Origin: Acipenser ruthenus
Taxonomy: Eukaryota > Chordata > Actinopteri > Acipenseriformes > Acipenseridae
NCBI RefSeq assembly: GCF_902713425.1
Contig: NC_081245.1
Span: 2,903,108-2,967,107 of the forward strand
Direction of reading: 5' to 3'
DNA length: 64,000 bases
The notes beneath the pieces are model-generated. The model searched no databases and was not told the origin of the DNA. It was given only the letters and a program-made list of their open reading frames with translations. The translations under genes were made by a program, and so were the position numbers. Each line of letters starts with the position of its first letter. The stretch's first letter is position 1. Positions 28,068-39,949 of this stretch are shown in pieces.

Positions 28068-28929
28068 ATGAGGTGAGTGTGAGAGTATGAGTCCAGGTCC
28101 GATGCGTGTCACAATGAAGGCATCTGAATAAAAGACTCCCTGTTCTCATGAGAGCCCCTAAAAAAATGAATTGCTGTGCTGAAGCTCAACTCGTCATGGG
28201 TTCAGTGTTCCAGTGCTGCTCCCTTGTGAAAAGCTCTTTGCTTGGTCTTGTAACTCAGATCAAGGTGTCATTAAGGAGAGGCTGCATAATGATTAACTTC
28301 ACAGCGTTTCCAGGAACTCTTCTCCTGTTTATGTCACTTCCCATAACACATGGATGGAATGCTCAACCAAAGAACACAGCCCATCCGTGTGCAACACAGA
28401 GCTGGTTATTAGGTAGACACTGGATAATATTATCACAGCATATGAGAGAGCGGCTAAACTGAGCTAATCAAATCCTAACGCTCCGCCTCCCCAAACGATT
28501 GGGCGTTCGTTAAGAATGTTTAGATTTGTTGTTCATTGGTTCAGAATAACCCAAGACCCGCCCTGTAGTTTGGATTAGTTGATCAAATGCTTACAGTACT
28601 AATTAAAACACATGTATTGTAAATTTAAAACAGCAACGTCACATTTCCTTCCTTCTGTGGTGATGAGTTCAACCCTAACTGCTGCATTAACATAGTTTTT
28701 TTGCAATGAATTTCCTTGCTTTTCGAGGAGTTTTCATTTTCATTATAAACTACAGCTCTTGTGTGGAGGTGTTCCATACATGACTGCTGCATTTCACCAC
28801 ATTGTATTAGACATGTTAATGCAAAGAGTGCAGACTCAGGAATCTCAGTAATCAGTTATCTGCAGGTTAAAGTCGGTGGTAAATTAGTGCTGTTGATGGA
28901 GCCTCGTGACTCGTGATTCTAATCTGCAG
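28068..28929 (+). repeat. Duplicated 5' flank of TRIM gene 4
   Basis: Collinear with 6,175-7,217 ahead of gene 2. It ends in the same acceptor, AATCTGCAG, at 28,929. Confidence 0.8.
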
Positions 28930-29532
28930 GGACAAAGTTCGAGGTTCTGGACTTTGCTGTGAGATTTTCAAGGATCCTGTAACTCTTCATTGTAACCACA
29001 GCTTCTGTAAAGCATTTCTGGATCAGTGCTGGAAAGAGAAGGAAACTCGGATCGTCCACCCAATTTCACGCTCAGGAATATTATGGATTCTAAAGCACAT
29101 ACTGGAATATTCTGCAGTCTGCATGAAGAGAAACTGAAGCTGTTCTGTGTGGATGATAAAGAGGCTGTCTGTGTTGTGTGTCAAACTTCAAAGAAACATG
29201 AGAATCACAAGCTCCGTCCTGTTCAGGAGGCTGCACAGGATTATAAGGTATAGAAACAATATTCATGTGAAAATGTAAACACAGTATTCTCTTTTCACAG
29301 CATATTATACAGAGTTATCATAATGAGGCAGTTTAAACAACAAGATCCAACAAGTCTGAGCGAAGAACAAATCCTATTACAATATCATTGAAACTAACAC
29401 AGAGAGAGAGAGATATCCTGGGTGCAGAGTGGGGGTGGTGCTGTACAGGAATGGGGAGGGGAGCGTGTCTGTGTGCAATAATGAATTCACACCTGAACCC
29501 TTATAAACCCTCACACAGCCCCTATTAGAGAC

Positions 29533-30177
29533 AGGCAGGGCAGGAATGGGGAGGGGAATCACTCAGTCAATGTGAACACTTTATTCCTTGACTTTCACTC
29601 TCCACTGCTGACTATATAAGCAAACATTGTGTTTCCTATTGAATTGGCTCCTCACACTGTCTGGTTATAGACAGTGATGATTCTATTACAGCACCAAGGT
29701 CTTTCTACTGGCACGCCTGTTCAGATCCAAGCCCTTCTGAAAGATATATTACATCACACACTCTTTCAGAGTCCATCCTTGCACTGACTTCTTCAGAGAA
29801 GTCTAAGGGCGTTGTCAGTTAAGCATTCTCTACTGTGACCTAACTGGGGTCATGTGACTATTGATTTCCGCATGATAAATAACTGACTATTCAAGATATT
29901 GGATTCATACACGGTACACTGTCTCTCCTCTCTTACCCCCTGTCTCTCCTCTCTTACCCCTGTCTCTCCTCTCTTACCCCGTCTCTCCTCTCTTACCCCC
30001 TCTCTCCTCTCTTACCCCCCTCTCTCCTCTCTTATCCACTGTGTATCCTCTCTTACACCCTCTCTCCTCTCTTACACCCTCTCTCTCCTCTGAGGCTGAT
30101 AAGGCTGTGGCTGTCTGCTTCTGCCTCATTTCCATTCTTAAATATCAGTCAGTCAGAATCTTTATTGATGCGTCACA
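29533..30177. repeat. 645-bp insertion in intron 1 of TRIM gene 4
   Basis: Found by comparison: genes 2 and 5 run straight from CAGCCCCTATCAGA to ATCTCCAGAGCGGGG. The first 220 bases (29,533-29,750) are the reverse complement of 17,123-17,340. A CTCTCCTCTCTTACCCC repeat fills 29,921-30,093. The rest is unclassified. Confidence 0.75.
29921..30093 (+). repeat. CTCTCCTCTCTTACCCC short tandem repeat
   Basis: Pyrimidine-rich units of about 16-17 bases, about ten copies, degenerating to the right. Confidence 0.85.
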
Positions 30178-32512
30178 AATCTCCAGAGTTGGGGGTTTGT
30201 TGCTATGAGAGCCCCCAGTGGCAACCCCAGTGCTGAGGGGATTTCTCACACACTGCATTCATATTGCAACTAGCCAGCCATGTGTTAACAGTGATGTGGA
30301 AGCTCTGGGTTTCATTGCATTTCAGGGAGAACTCAAGACTGCGCTGAAGCCCTTGCAGGACAAGCTGGAATCATTTAATAAAGTTAAAAACGAATGTGAT
30401 AAAACAGCAGAGCACATCAAGGTAAGAGAACTAGATTAGTGATTGAAACAATACACAACATACATTTTCACTGGACACCCAAACTAACTCTAAAGTGATC
30501 CTTTTCTTGTATAGAAACAAGCCCAGCAAACAGAGAGGCAGATAAAGGAGGAGTTTGAGAAACTTCACCAGTTTCTACGAGATGAAGAAAAGGCCAGGAT
30601 AGCTGCACTGAGGAGGGAAGAGGAACAAAAGGGAAGAATCATGAAAGAGAAGATTGAAAAACTTACAAGAGAAATCTCATCCCTTTCAGACACAATCAGA
30701 GTGATAGAAGAGGAGATGGAAGCTGAAGACATCTTCTTCCTGCAGGTAGTGATTGTTTAACTGTGTGTGACATGTTCTTATTGTGAATGCACACTCACTA
30801 CTACACTATGAATGGGACTTTACAAGCATTTATATCAGTACACATTTGAACTTCATTTAACATTCATTTTTCAAGCATGGTTTGTATTGCTGTTAGTTCT
30901 TAAGTTTACCCCACAAATGGGTAAAACAGGCAGCAAATGCCCCTCCTCCAGCTCCACAAACCAGCAGAGGGGTCTCATTGGTTTGGTGCTCCAGAGAATA
31001 TGTTAATGGATAAACACTGAGTTCAAAATGTAAAGCTGGACAGCGGTGTTGCTGTTTTCTATCAAAGTGGTATTTGTGTTTTAATAATGTCTCAATTCAT
31101 GTCCTTGTTTGTTTCAGAAGAACAAAGACACACAGAGAAGGTATGTAAGATGTGGCCTGTCTTCCTCTCTTGTATTGTATTGAATGCAAACACAGAGCAG
31201 CACTAACTCCTGAATATGATTGCAGAGCCGAGTGCACACTGCAGGATCCACAGTGTGTTTCAGGAGCGCTGATAGATGTAGCCGAGCACCTGGGCTCTCT
31301 GAAGTACAAAGTGTTGGAGAAGATGCTGGGGATTGTTCAATACAGTGAGTCCTGTGGGGAGCATCACAAAGGAGGGGTGGGTTGTGCATATAACCACAAT
31401 CCACAATGTGTGTAAGCAGCAAGATACAGCTCTCTACAATCAATAATAATACACAATGAAATGTACACACCTGTTGCAAATACACTTGTATCCATCAGAG
31501 AGATCATCTCTCAGTTCAATATTAAACACTGTGAGCTACTCATTGTATTGAGGTGAGCTGGAAGAGCATTCCAAGAGAGCAAAAGGCTTTCTGATCTCAT
31601 GTTGGTCTGCATTGAAACTCCTTGTAAAGAAACCACTGCAGTAGAACACAGACTTCACTGAGTTCAGCCCATTGTCTTGGAATGCTCCCAGAGCTCTAAG
31701 AATGTTAGTGCTGAGCAGTGTCACAGTGTTCTGTTCTAGAGCTCTGTGATTTAGATTTAAATGGATCTGATTTAACACTAGAACCGCCAGCAGTAGTCAT
31801 TTTGACGGGTACATTTTAAACAGCTGCTTTTAAAAGTTATGTTTGATATTGAATAATAATTTTTGGGTTGGTGTATTATAAAGAAAAATATACAATTCTT
31901 AGCATGTGATTTATTAAAATGCTTGCAGGTAGATGTTCTCATTTCTAACCCTGTCTCTCATTTCCTCTCTCAGCTCCGTTGACTCTGGATCCCAACACAG
32001 CACACCCTGAACTGATACTGTCTGAGGATCTAACAAGTGTGAGACTCGGCGACGAGTGGCAGCAGCTTCCTGACAACCCGGAGCGGTTTGATAACTATAC
32101 TGGTGTGCTGGGCTCTGAGGGGTTCACTTCAGGGAAACACTGCTGGGACGTGGAACTGGGGAGTAATACTTACTGGTATCTGGGTGTGACTGAAGAGTCC
32201 AGCCAGAGGAAAGGGGAATTCACCTGGAACCCAGAAGCAGGATACTGGATTATATCTCTGGAGGATGGGGATCAGTACTGGGCATTGACCTCACCACTGA
32301 CACGACTCACTGTGGAGAAGAAACCCCAGAAGATCAGAGTTCAGCTGGACTGTGACAAGGGGGAGCTGGCATTCTTTGACTCCAGTGATATGAGAAAACC
32401 TCTCTACACTTTTAAACACAGATTTACTGAGAGAATGTTTCCATGGTTCTGGACTGGCTGTTCTGCTCCTCTCAGAGTGTGCCCTGTGAAGACAGTTATA
32501 AAAGTGGACTAG

Positions 32513-32541
32513 CCCAATGTGTTCAGCATAAACAATAGGGA

Positions 32542-32602
<61 letters not shown>

Positions 32603-33421
32603 CTGTCTGTCTATTAATATTGAAAAGGAACTGAAACATTTTAAATAGAAAATGATGATCAATGTGACAAATGTAAGGATGTTTAGAAAACTATTAAATA
32701 TATTCTAACAGAACATGTTCACCCTCCTCCACCCCTCTCCCTCGTCACGTGACGCCGGTGTTTGATCTTAGCGCCTCGAATCCATGTAGAAATACAATTA
32801 CAAAAACTAGAACATGAACTGGTTAAAGAACAACACTGAATAAAGAATATGCGTTCTGGAATAATATTCAATTAAACACAATGCTCTATTGATGTATTAT
32901 ACCATCTACAGCTTTGCAAGCTCTGTAAATAATAACTCCCTCAATGCTGAATGAATGAATGAATAATGATTGCTGGGCTGGTCCGCGGCGTTGTTGAATA
33001 GATCAGGATATTGTATCATTTAATTGGTAAATGTATCGCTGTAATAACTTGGAAGCTGCACATTGTGATCGTGTGGATGTGTGTCTTTTGTGGTCGCTGT
33101 GAAACGGTCCCGCAAATCACTGCTCCCGGATCACAAAGGATCGGTTCACTGCCCTCCCTTTGATTTAATGAATGATTTTTTTTTAAAATAATAAAAAGTA
33201 TATATTTTAATTTGGACCTCGTGTGGGGTGTCTGTCCATCTCCGTGTGGATCTCGCTCACAGCAGCTGTGTGAAGGAATCCGAAAGCATTCGCATACGAA
33301 GTTAAGGGAGTACTGACAGGTCACTGCCACCAGGGGGCGCAGTGCGGTTAGGAAAGTTAGTGAGGCGGCGCTTGGCGGTGACGCGCGTCTCCAGGTGTAG
33401 AGAAGCCACTCCGTGGCTCAC
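32513..33421 (+). repeat. Duplicated 3' flank of TRIM gene 4 (short copy)
   Basis: Collinear with the first 900 bases after genes 2 and 3, including the AAT tract (32,545-32,600) and AATAAA (32,839-32,844). Homology stops at CCGTGGCTCA near 33,420, where the sequence becomes unique. Confidence 0.85.
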
Positions 33422-33821
33422 GGAATAAAGAAAATAAAGAAAAGGAGACTCTCACTCTCTAAACTAGGAGGTCTATCCTTGCCTGTTCTTGAGAAATATT
33501 ATTTGGCTGCAAGGCTGTCGGTGCAATACTGGATTTAAAAAAATATTAATGCAGAATGTACCCACCACATGAGACCATTTGGGAAAATGAAGACATCTTC
33601 ACATCTCCTGGTCCCACAAAAAAGTGTTTAAACATTTAAAATAAATTGTATTCTGCAGACACTTAATATCTGGTATAATGTTTGCATTTTTTTTAGGATT
33701 AGACAATAATTTAAAACAGGAGAACAAAGATATTTCGTCCACAAAATAGAAAGGATGGCATCAACACACTGCAGGACATCTCCGGATGGCACACAGGTAT
33801 CCTTTGACACGCCCAGTCAAG
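33422..33821. other. Unique AT-rich spacer
   Basis: Four hundred bases with no supported gene. Two ATG codons at 33,755 and 33,786 open different frames that run into the following minisatellite. Confidence 0.5.
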
Positions 33822-36800
33822 CACAATACAAGAGCAAAGGAACTCCGTTCAATACAAGAGCAAAGGAACTCCGTTCAATACAAGAGCAAAGGAACTCCGT
33901 TCAATACAAGAGCAAAGGAACTCCGATCAATACAAGAGCAAAGGAACTCCGTTCAACACAAGAGCAAAGGAACTCCGTTCAATACAAGAGCAAAGGAACT
34001 CCGTTCAATACAAGAGCAAAGGAACTCCGATCAATACAAGAGCAAAGGAACTCCGTTCAACACAAGAGCAAAGGAACTCCGTTCAATACAAGAGCAAAGG
34101 AACTCCGTTCAACACAAGAGCAAAGGAACTCCGATCAATACAAGAGCAAAGGAACTCCGATCAACACAAGAGCAAAGGAACTCCGATCAATACAAGAGCA
34201 AAGGAACTCCGTTCAATACAAGAGCAAAGGAACTCCGATCAATACAAGAGCAAAGGAACTCCGATCAATACAAGAGCAAAGGAACTCCGTTCAATACAAG
34301 AGCAAAGGAACTCCGTTCAATACAAGAGCAAAGGAACTCCGTTCAATACAAGAGCAAAGGAACTCCGTTCAATACAAGAGCAAAGGAACTCCTATCAATA
34401 CAAGAGCAAAGGAACTCCGTTCAATACAAGAGCAAAGGAACTCCGTTCAATACAAGAGCAAAGGATCTCCGTTCAATACAAGAGCAAAGGAACTCCGTTC
34501 AATACAAGAGCAAAGGATCTCCGATCAATACAAGAGCAAAGGAACTCCGTTCAACACAAGAGCAAAGGAACTCCGTTCAATACAAGAGCAAAGGAACTCC
34601 GTTCAATACAAGAGCAAAGGAACTCCGTTCAACACAAGAGCAAAGGAACTCCGTTCAATACAAGAGCAAAGGAACTCCGTTCAACACAAGAGCAAAGGAA
34701 CTCCGTTCAATACAAGAGCAAAGGAACTCCGTTCAATACAAGAGCAAAGGAACTCCGTTCAACACAAGAGCAAAGGACCTCCGTTCAATACAAGAGCAAA
34801 GGAACTCCGATCAATACAAGAGCAAAGGAACTCCCTTCAATACAAGAGCAAAGGAACTCCGTTCAATACAAGAGCAAAGGAACTCCGATCAATACAAGAG
34901 CAAAGGAACTCCGATCAACACAAGAGCAAAGGAACTCCGTTCAATACAAGAGCAAAGGAACTCCGTTCAATACAAGAGCAAAGGAACTCCGTTCAATACA
35001 AGAGCAAAGGAACTCCGTTCAATACAAGAGCAAAGGAACTCCGTTCAATACAAGAGCAAAGGAACTCCGTTCAATACAAGAGCAAAGGAACTCCGTTCAA
35101 TACAAGAGCAAAGGAACTCCGTTCAATACAAGAGCAAAGGAACTCCGTTCAATACAAGAGCAAAGGAACTCCGTTCAATACAAGAGCAAAGGAACTCCGT
35201 TCAATACAAGAGCAAAGGAACTCCGTTCAATACAAGAGCAAAGGAACTCCGATCAATACAAGAGCAAAGGAACTCCGTTCAATACAAGAGCAAAGGAACT
35301 CCGATCAATACAAGAGCAAAGGAACTCCGTTCAATACAAGAGCAAAGGAACTCCGTTCAATACAAGAGCAAAGGAACTCCGTTCAATACAAGAGCAAAGG
35401 AACTCCGATCAATACAAGAGCAAAGGAACTCCGATCAATACAAGAGCAAAGGAACTCCGATCAATACAAGAGCAAAGGAACTCCGTTCAATACAAGAGCA
35501 AAGGAACTGCGTTCAATACAAGAGCAAAGGAACTCCGATCAATACAAGAGCAAAGGAACTCCGTTCAATACAAGAGCAAAGGAACTGCGTTCAATACAAG
35601 AGCAAAGGAACTCCGTTCAATACAAGAGCAAAGGATCTCCGTTCAATACAAGAACAAAGGAACTCCGTTCAATACAAGAGCAAAGGAACTCCTATCAATA
35701 CAAGAGCAAAGGAACTCCGTTCAATACAAGAGCAAAGGATCTCCGATCAATACAAGAGCAAAGGATCTCCGATCAATACAAGAGCAAAGGAACTCCGTTC
35801 AATACAAGAGCAAAGGAACTCCGTTCAATACAAGAGCAAAGGAACTCCGTTCAATACAAGAGCAAAGGAACTCCGTTCAATACAAGAGCAAAGGAACTCC
35901 GTTCAATACAAGAGCAAAGGAACTCCGTTCAATACAAGAGCAAAGGAACTCCGTTCAATACAAGAGCAAAGGAACTCCGATCAATACAAGAGCAAAGGAA
36001 CTCCGTTCAATACAAGAGCAAAGGAACTCCGATCAATACAAGAGCAAAGGAACTCCGTTCAATACAAGAGCAAAGGAACTCCGTTCAATACAAGAGCAAA
36101 GGAACTCCGATCAATACAAGAGCAAAGGAACTCCGATCAATACAAGAGCAAAGGAACTCCGTTCAATACAAGAGCAAAGGAACTCCGTTCAATACAAGAG
36201 CAAAGGAACTCCGTTCAATACAAGAGCAAAGGAACTCCGTTCAATACAAGAGCAAAGGAACTCCTATCAATACAAGAGCAAAGGAACTCCGTTCAATACA
36301 AGAGCAAAGGAACTGCGTTCAATACAAGAGCAAAGGAACTCCGTTCAATACAAGAGCAAAGGATCTCCGTTCAATACAAGAACAAAGGAACTCCGTTCAA
36401 TACAAGAGCAAAGGAACTCCTATCAATACAAGAGCAAAGGAACTCCGTTCAATACAAGAGCAAAGGATCTCCGATCAATACAAGAGCAAAGGATCTCCGA
36501 TCAATACAAGAGCAAAGGAACTCCGTTCAATACAAGAGCAAAGGAACTCCGTTCAATACAAGAGCAAAGGAACTCCGTTCAATACAAGAGCAAAGGAACT
36601 CCGATCAATACAAGAGCAAAGGAACTCCGTTCAATACAAGAGCAAAGGAACTCCGATCAATACAAGAGCAAGGGAACTCCGTTCAACACAAGAGCAAAGG
36701 AACTCCGTTCAATACAAGAGCAAAGGAACTCCATTCAATACAAGAGCAAAGGAACTCCATTCAATACAAGAGCAAAGGAACTCCGATCAATACAAGAGCA

Positions 36801-36972
36801 AAGGAACTCCGATCAACACAAGAGCAAAGGAACTCCGTTCAATACAAGAGCAAAGGAACTCCGATCAATACAAGAGCAAAGGATCTCTGTTCAATACAAG
36901 AGCAAAGGAACTCTGATCAATACAAGAGCAAAGGATCTCCGATCAATACAAGAGCAAAGGAACTGCGTTCAT
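33822..36972 (+). repeat. 26-bp minisatellite, about 121 copies, stop-free
   Basis: Unit AATACAAGAGCAAAGGAACT plus CCGTTC, exactly 26 bases, with a few recurrent variants (GATC for GTTC, TACA/CACA, GGATCT, AACAAAGG). As 26 leaves remainder 2 on division by 3, every forward frame cycles through the same 26 residues in 78 bases, and none contains a stop. Two overlapping open frames result, 33,755-36,916 (1,053 residues) and 33,786-37,133 (1,115 residues), both beginning at ATG. The peptide is basic and hydrophilic (KSKGTPFNTRAKELRS and so on) and matches no domain I know. A 728-base block (28 units) is repeated inside the array. I treat it as repeat DNA, not as a gene. Confidence 0.95.
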
Positions 36973-37913
36973 TCAAGTCCTCAGTATCACAATATGGCCT
37001 CCACACTAATAGCACACATCCATTTGAAGAAGTGTTATTGCTGCATGCAGAGCCAGATACAATCTTCTCCACATTTTGCAATATTCTAATATCTAAAAAC
37101 AAAATATTTAAAACTCAAATTAAACCTGATTGACATGTTTAAAGAGGATCTGAGCAGGGCTGCTGGAAACATGTTAACACCGTCAGAGTGTCTTCATGTA
37201 AACTACTTGGTTTTTAACTGAAAAAAAAATATCGCGGGGGTTTCTGCCTTGAAATTCGATGTTTTAATCACTCCATTTAAATAACACGGGCTTAAAACGC
37301 AAAAACACCAACATGTGTACAAAGGATAAAAACAAACACAATCACATCTGTTGACGGTTTATGCGTTGCTCAAGTGAGACTCGAAATGCTTTTATTTTAT
37401 AGAAACCCAAAGTTACTGCAGCCTGCAGTAATTTCCAAAAATGAACGCTTTTAGCAAATCATAATAAAAATAAAAAAATATCCTAGAAGTACAAAAAAAA
37501 TAAAAATCGAAAAATAACTTACTATCAAAACAACAAAACGGCAGCCTACCAGAATATATTGCAGATTCCACCTCTACAACACTCAATAAAGTGCAGAGCC
37601 ATCGTGTTAAGATGTGTGCATAACATTTAAAAAAAGAGAGAAATTAAAAATCAGACAAAATAGCGAGTCACAAATAAAAAACAACACGGCAATTTGTATG
37701 CAATAAAATTAAGAACGGAAGGCTTTATATTATAGCCTATAGTAAAATAGCAAAATGCTGTGTCTTTGTAAACACGGAGATGTTATTAAACACGTTTCGC
37801 TTTGTATTCTGCGCTTTCACAGTTATTTTCAGCACATCGAGAGATCTTGCTCGGAACGCAGTGTCTGTTTGGAGCAAATGCTATTTTACATCGAGTCTGT
37901 TTGGACCGTGTTT
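36973..37913. other. AT-rich intergenic region
   Basis: No gene is supported; poly(A)-rich patches occur around 37,440-37,520 and 37,620-37,690. Confidence 0.55.
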
Positions 37914-38033
37914 GTGTGTTTCCGTGTTTGTCTGTGTGTGTGTGTGTGTTTGTGTGTGTGCTTGTGTGTGTGTGTGTGTGTGTTTGTGTGTGTGCTTGTG
38001 TGTTTGTGTGCTTGTGTGTTTGTTTGTTTGTAA
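37914..38033 (+). repeat. (TG)n / TGTTTGTG microsatellite
   Basis: About 120 bases of TG dinucleotides broken by TTTG and CTTG steps. Several overlapping open frames (Cys-Val rich or Thr-His rich) are artefacts of this tract. Confidence 0.95.
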
Positions 38034-39261
38034 GGGAAAAAACAAGATCGGCTGTTATACTAATTTTCACTCGGTTCATTTTAGAAATGTTGATCTGAAT
38101 CAACACGTGTTATTATTCTGTGATAACATTTTTTAAAAAAAAATGAAATGAAATCGCCTTCAACCAGTTGTCACGTCAATTTCAGTTCCTGATGACGTTT
38201 GTCAATTTCAGTCCAACTCGAGCTGCTGTTTCGCTGGAGTGCGCACATTAAACGATGACGTATCGGGAAGAAAGAAAATAGGCTTCTATTCAAACTCGGC
38301 AAATTCACATGATAGCGCCCCACGTGGAAACGACTGGTGTGGCAGCTGGGAGGTTCATAATGTACCTGTACTGCATTTCCATTTTTCCCCCAAGTGATTT
38401 CTTAGAAAACGAAACTCCTAATTTCCTGTAGCCTGAGCAGATTTCCACGCCCACATTTCAGGGTCTTGTTCCTCTGCCGCCCCCTCGCTTGTGTACCAGT
38501 GTAAAGCTGACAGTTTCGTTTCACATTTTTCTCGGCTCTGCACACCCGGACTGCACGGACATCCTCCGAGTTCCAGACCCTGCTTTCAAAGTACAAGTTA
38601 GAAATCTGTTGGGTTTAACCGACCTTCACTTTGTCATGTTAATTTAAAACTCTATAATAATGAATTATAACGTGTAAAGCAATACGGACGGGCTATTCCT
38701 TTTAATGTGGAGAGCTGATAATTAGTATAGAGTAAAGTGGAGTTAGTTTATTTGTTAAACACACACAAATGGAATGCATAACAAGTTTCAGTGAATAGAA
38801 GCTCCAGGTTTGGTTAATAAGCTCAGAACAGACCGCATTGTGTTCAGCTCCATTGTGAGGCTCATGTAATTACAGACTGGTCCTGCTTTATTGTTTACAT
38901 TGTGTGTTGCCTTTCAAATGGATTTCATATAAATATAAACGCTATTAAAGAGGGCTCTAGAGCAGTTTCATGAACATTAATCTATACCTTATCAGTCTAT
39001 ACCAGATCAGTCTGGTATAGGCTTGATAAGTAAAATTTATGTTTTTCGAGGAGTTTTTACTTTCATTATAAACTACAGCTCTTGTGTGGAGGTGTTCCAT
39101 ACATGACTGCTGCATTTCACCACATTGTATTAGACATGTTAATGCAAAGAGTGCAGACTTACCAATTCTACAAAATAAACTTCTCTGCAGGTTAAAGTCA
39201 GTGGTAAGGTAGTGCTGCTAATGGAGCCTCATGACTGCTGACTCGTGATTCTAATCTGCAG
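38034..39261 (+). promoter_or_regulatory. 5' flank of TRIM gene 5
   Basis: The distal part (38,034-39,040) is unique to this copy. It holds several loose ISRE-like half sites (TTTCAGTTCC at about 38,179 and AGTTTCGTTTC at about 38,511) but none fits the consensus spacing exactly. From about 39,040 the sequence joins the flank shared by all TRIM copies and ends in the acceptor CTAATCTGCAG at 39,261. No TATA box or first exon can be named with confidence. Confidence 0.35.
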
Positions 39262-39332
39262 GGACAAGGTTCGAGGTTGTTGACTGAAGGGAGTCCTTAC
39301 AGAGAGCAAGACAGGAGCAGCTTAGTGCAGAA

Positions 39333-39873
39333 ATGGCAGCAAACACTTCTGATCTGGAGGCAGATCTTTCCTGTGCTGTGTGCCGTGAGATTTTCAAGAA
39401 TCCAGTAACTCTTCATTGTAACCACAGCTTTTGTAAAGCATGTCTGGATCAGTGCTGGAAAGAGAAGAGAGTTCGGGAATGTCCCGTGTGCAGGAGGAGG
39501 GCTTCAATGGAGGAGCTTCCTGTGGATTTCAAGCTCAGGAATATTGTGGAGTCCTTCTTAAAGGAACGCAGTCAGAATCCTCCAGCACCTACTGGAATAT
39601 GCAGTCTGCATGATGAAAAACTGAAGCTGTTCTGTGTGGATGATAAAGAGGCTGTCTGTCTTGTGTGTCAAACTTCAGAGAAACATGAGAAGCACAAGTT
39701 CCGTCCTGTTCAGGAGGCTGCACGGGATTATAAGGTATTGAAACAATATTCATGTGAAAATGTAAACACAGTATTCTCTTTTCACAGCATATTATACAGA
39801 GTTATTATAATGAGGCAGTTTAAACAACAAGATCCAACAAGTCTGAGCGAAAAACAAATCCTATTACAATATC

Positions 39874-39949
<76 letters not shown>

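Larger units (their letters stand above)
28930..32512 (+). pseudogene. TRIM gene 4: first exon damaged, exons 2-6 intact
   Basis: Exon 1 (about 28930-29248) has lost roughly 100 bases that contain the usual ATG and the first RING Cys pair, has lost the last RING Cys pair, and is shortened again in the linker; the frame of the RING remnant does not continue into the B-box. The B-box 2 part itself is complete, and the RING remnant carries the same KAF (Cys to Phe) change as gene 3. Exons 2-6 are clean: 30326-30421, 30515-30745, 31118-31140, 31226-31344 and 31974-32512, with the standard sizes, good splice sites and an intact PRY-SPRY ([14 protein letters not shown]). The intact exons could still be expressed as a RING-less protein from another start, but no such start is evident. 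Call: a host-gene pseudogene or a recent RING-less derivative. Confidence 0.7.

Noticed and set aside
33822-36972. CRISPR array
   Set aside because: Direct tandem units with no unique spacers, in a vertebrate genome; the same holds for the 43-bp, 51-bp and 64-bp arrays.
37755-38136. Overlapping Cys/Val-rich and Thr/His-rich frames
   Set aside because: They arise from the TG-rich microsatellite.
38500-38530. Perfect interferon response element (AGTTTCGTTTC)
   Set aside because: The two TTTC halves are separated by one base rather than two, so it does not fit the ISRE spacing; kept only as a loose half-site remark.
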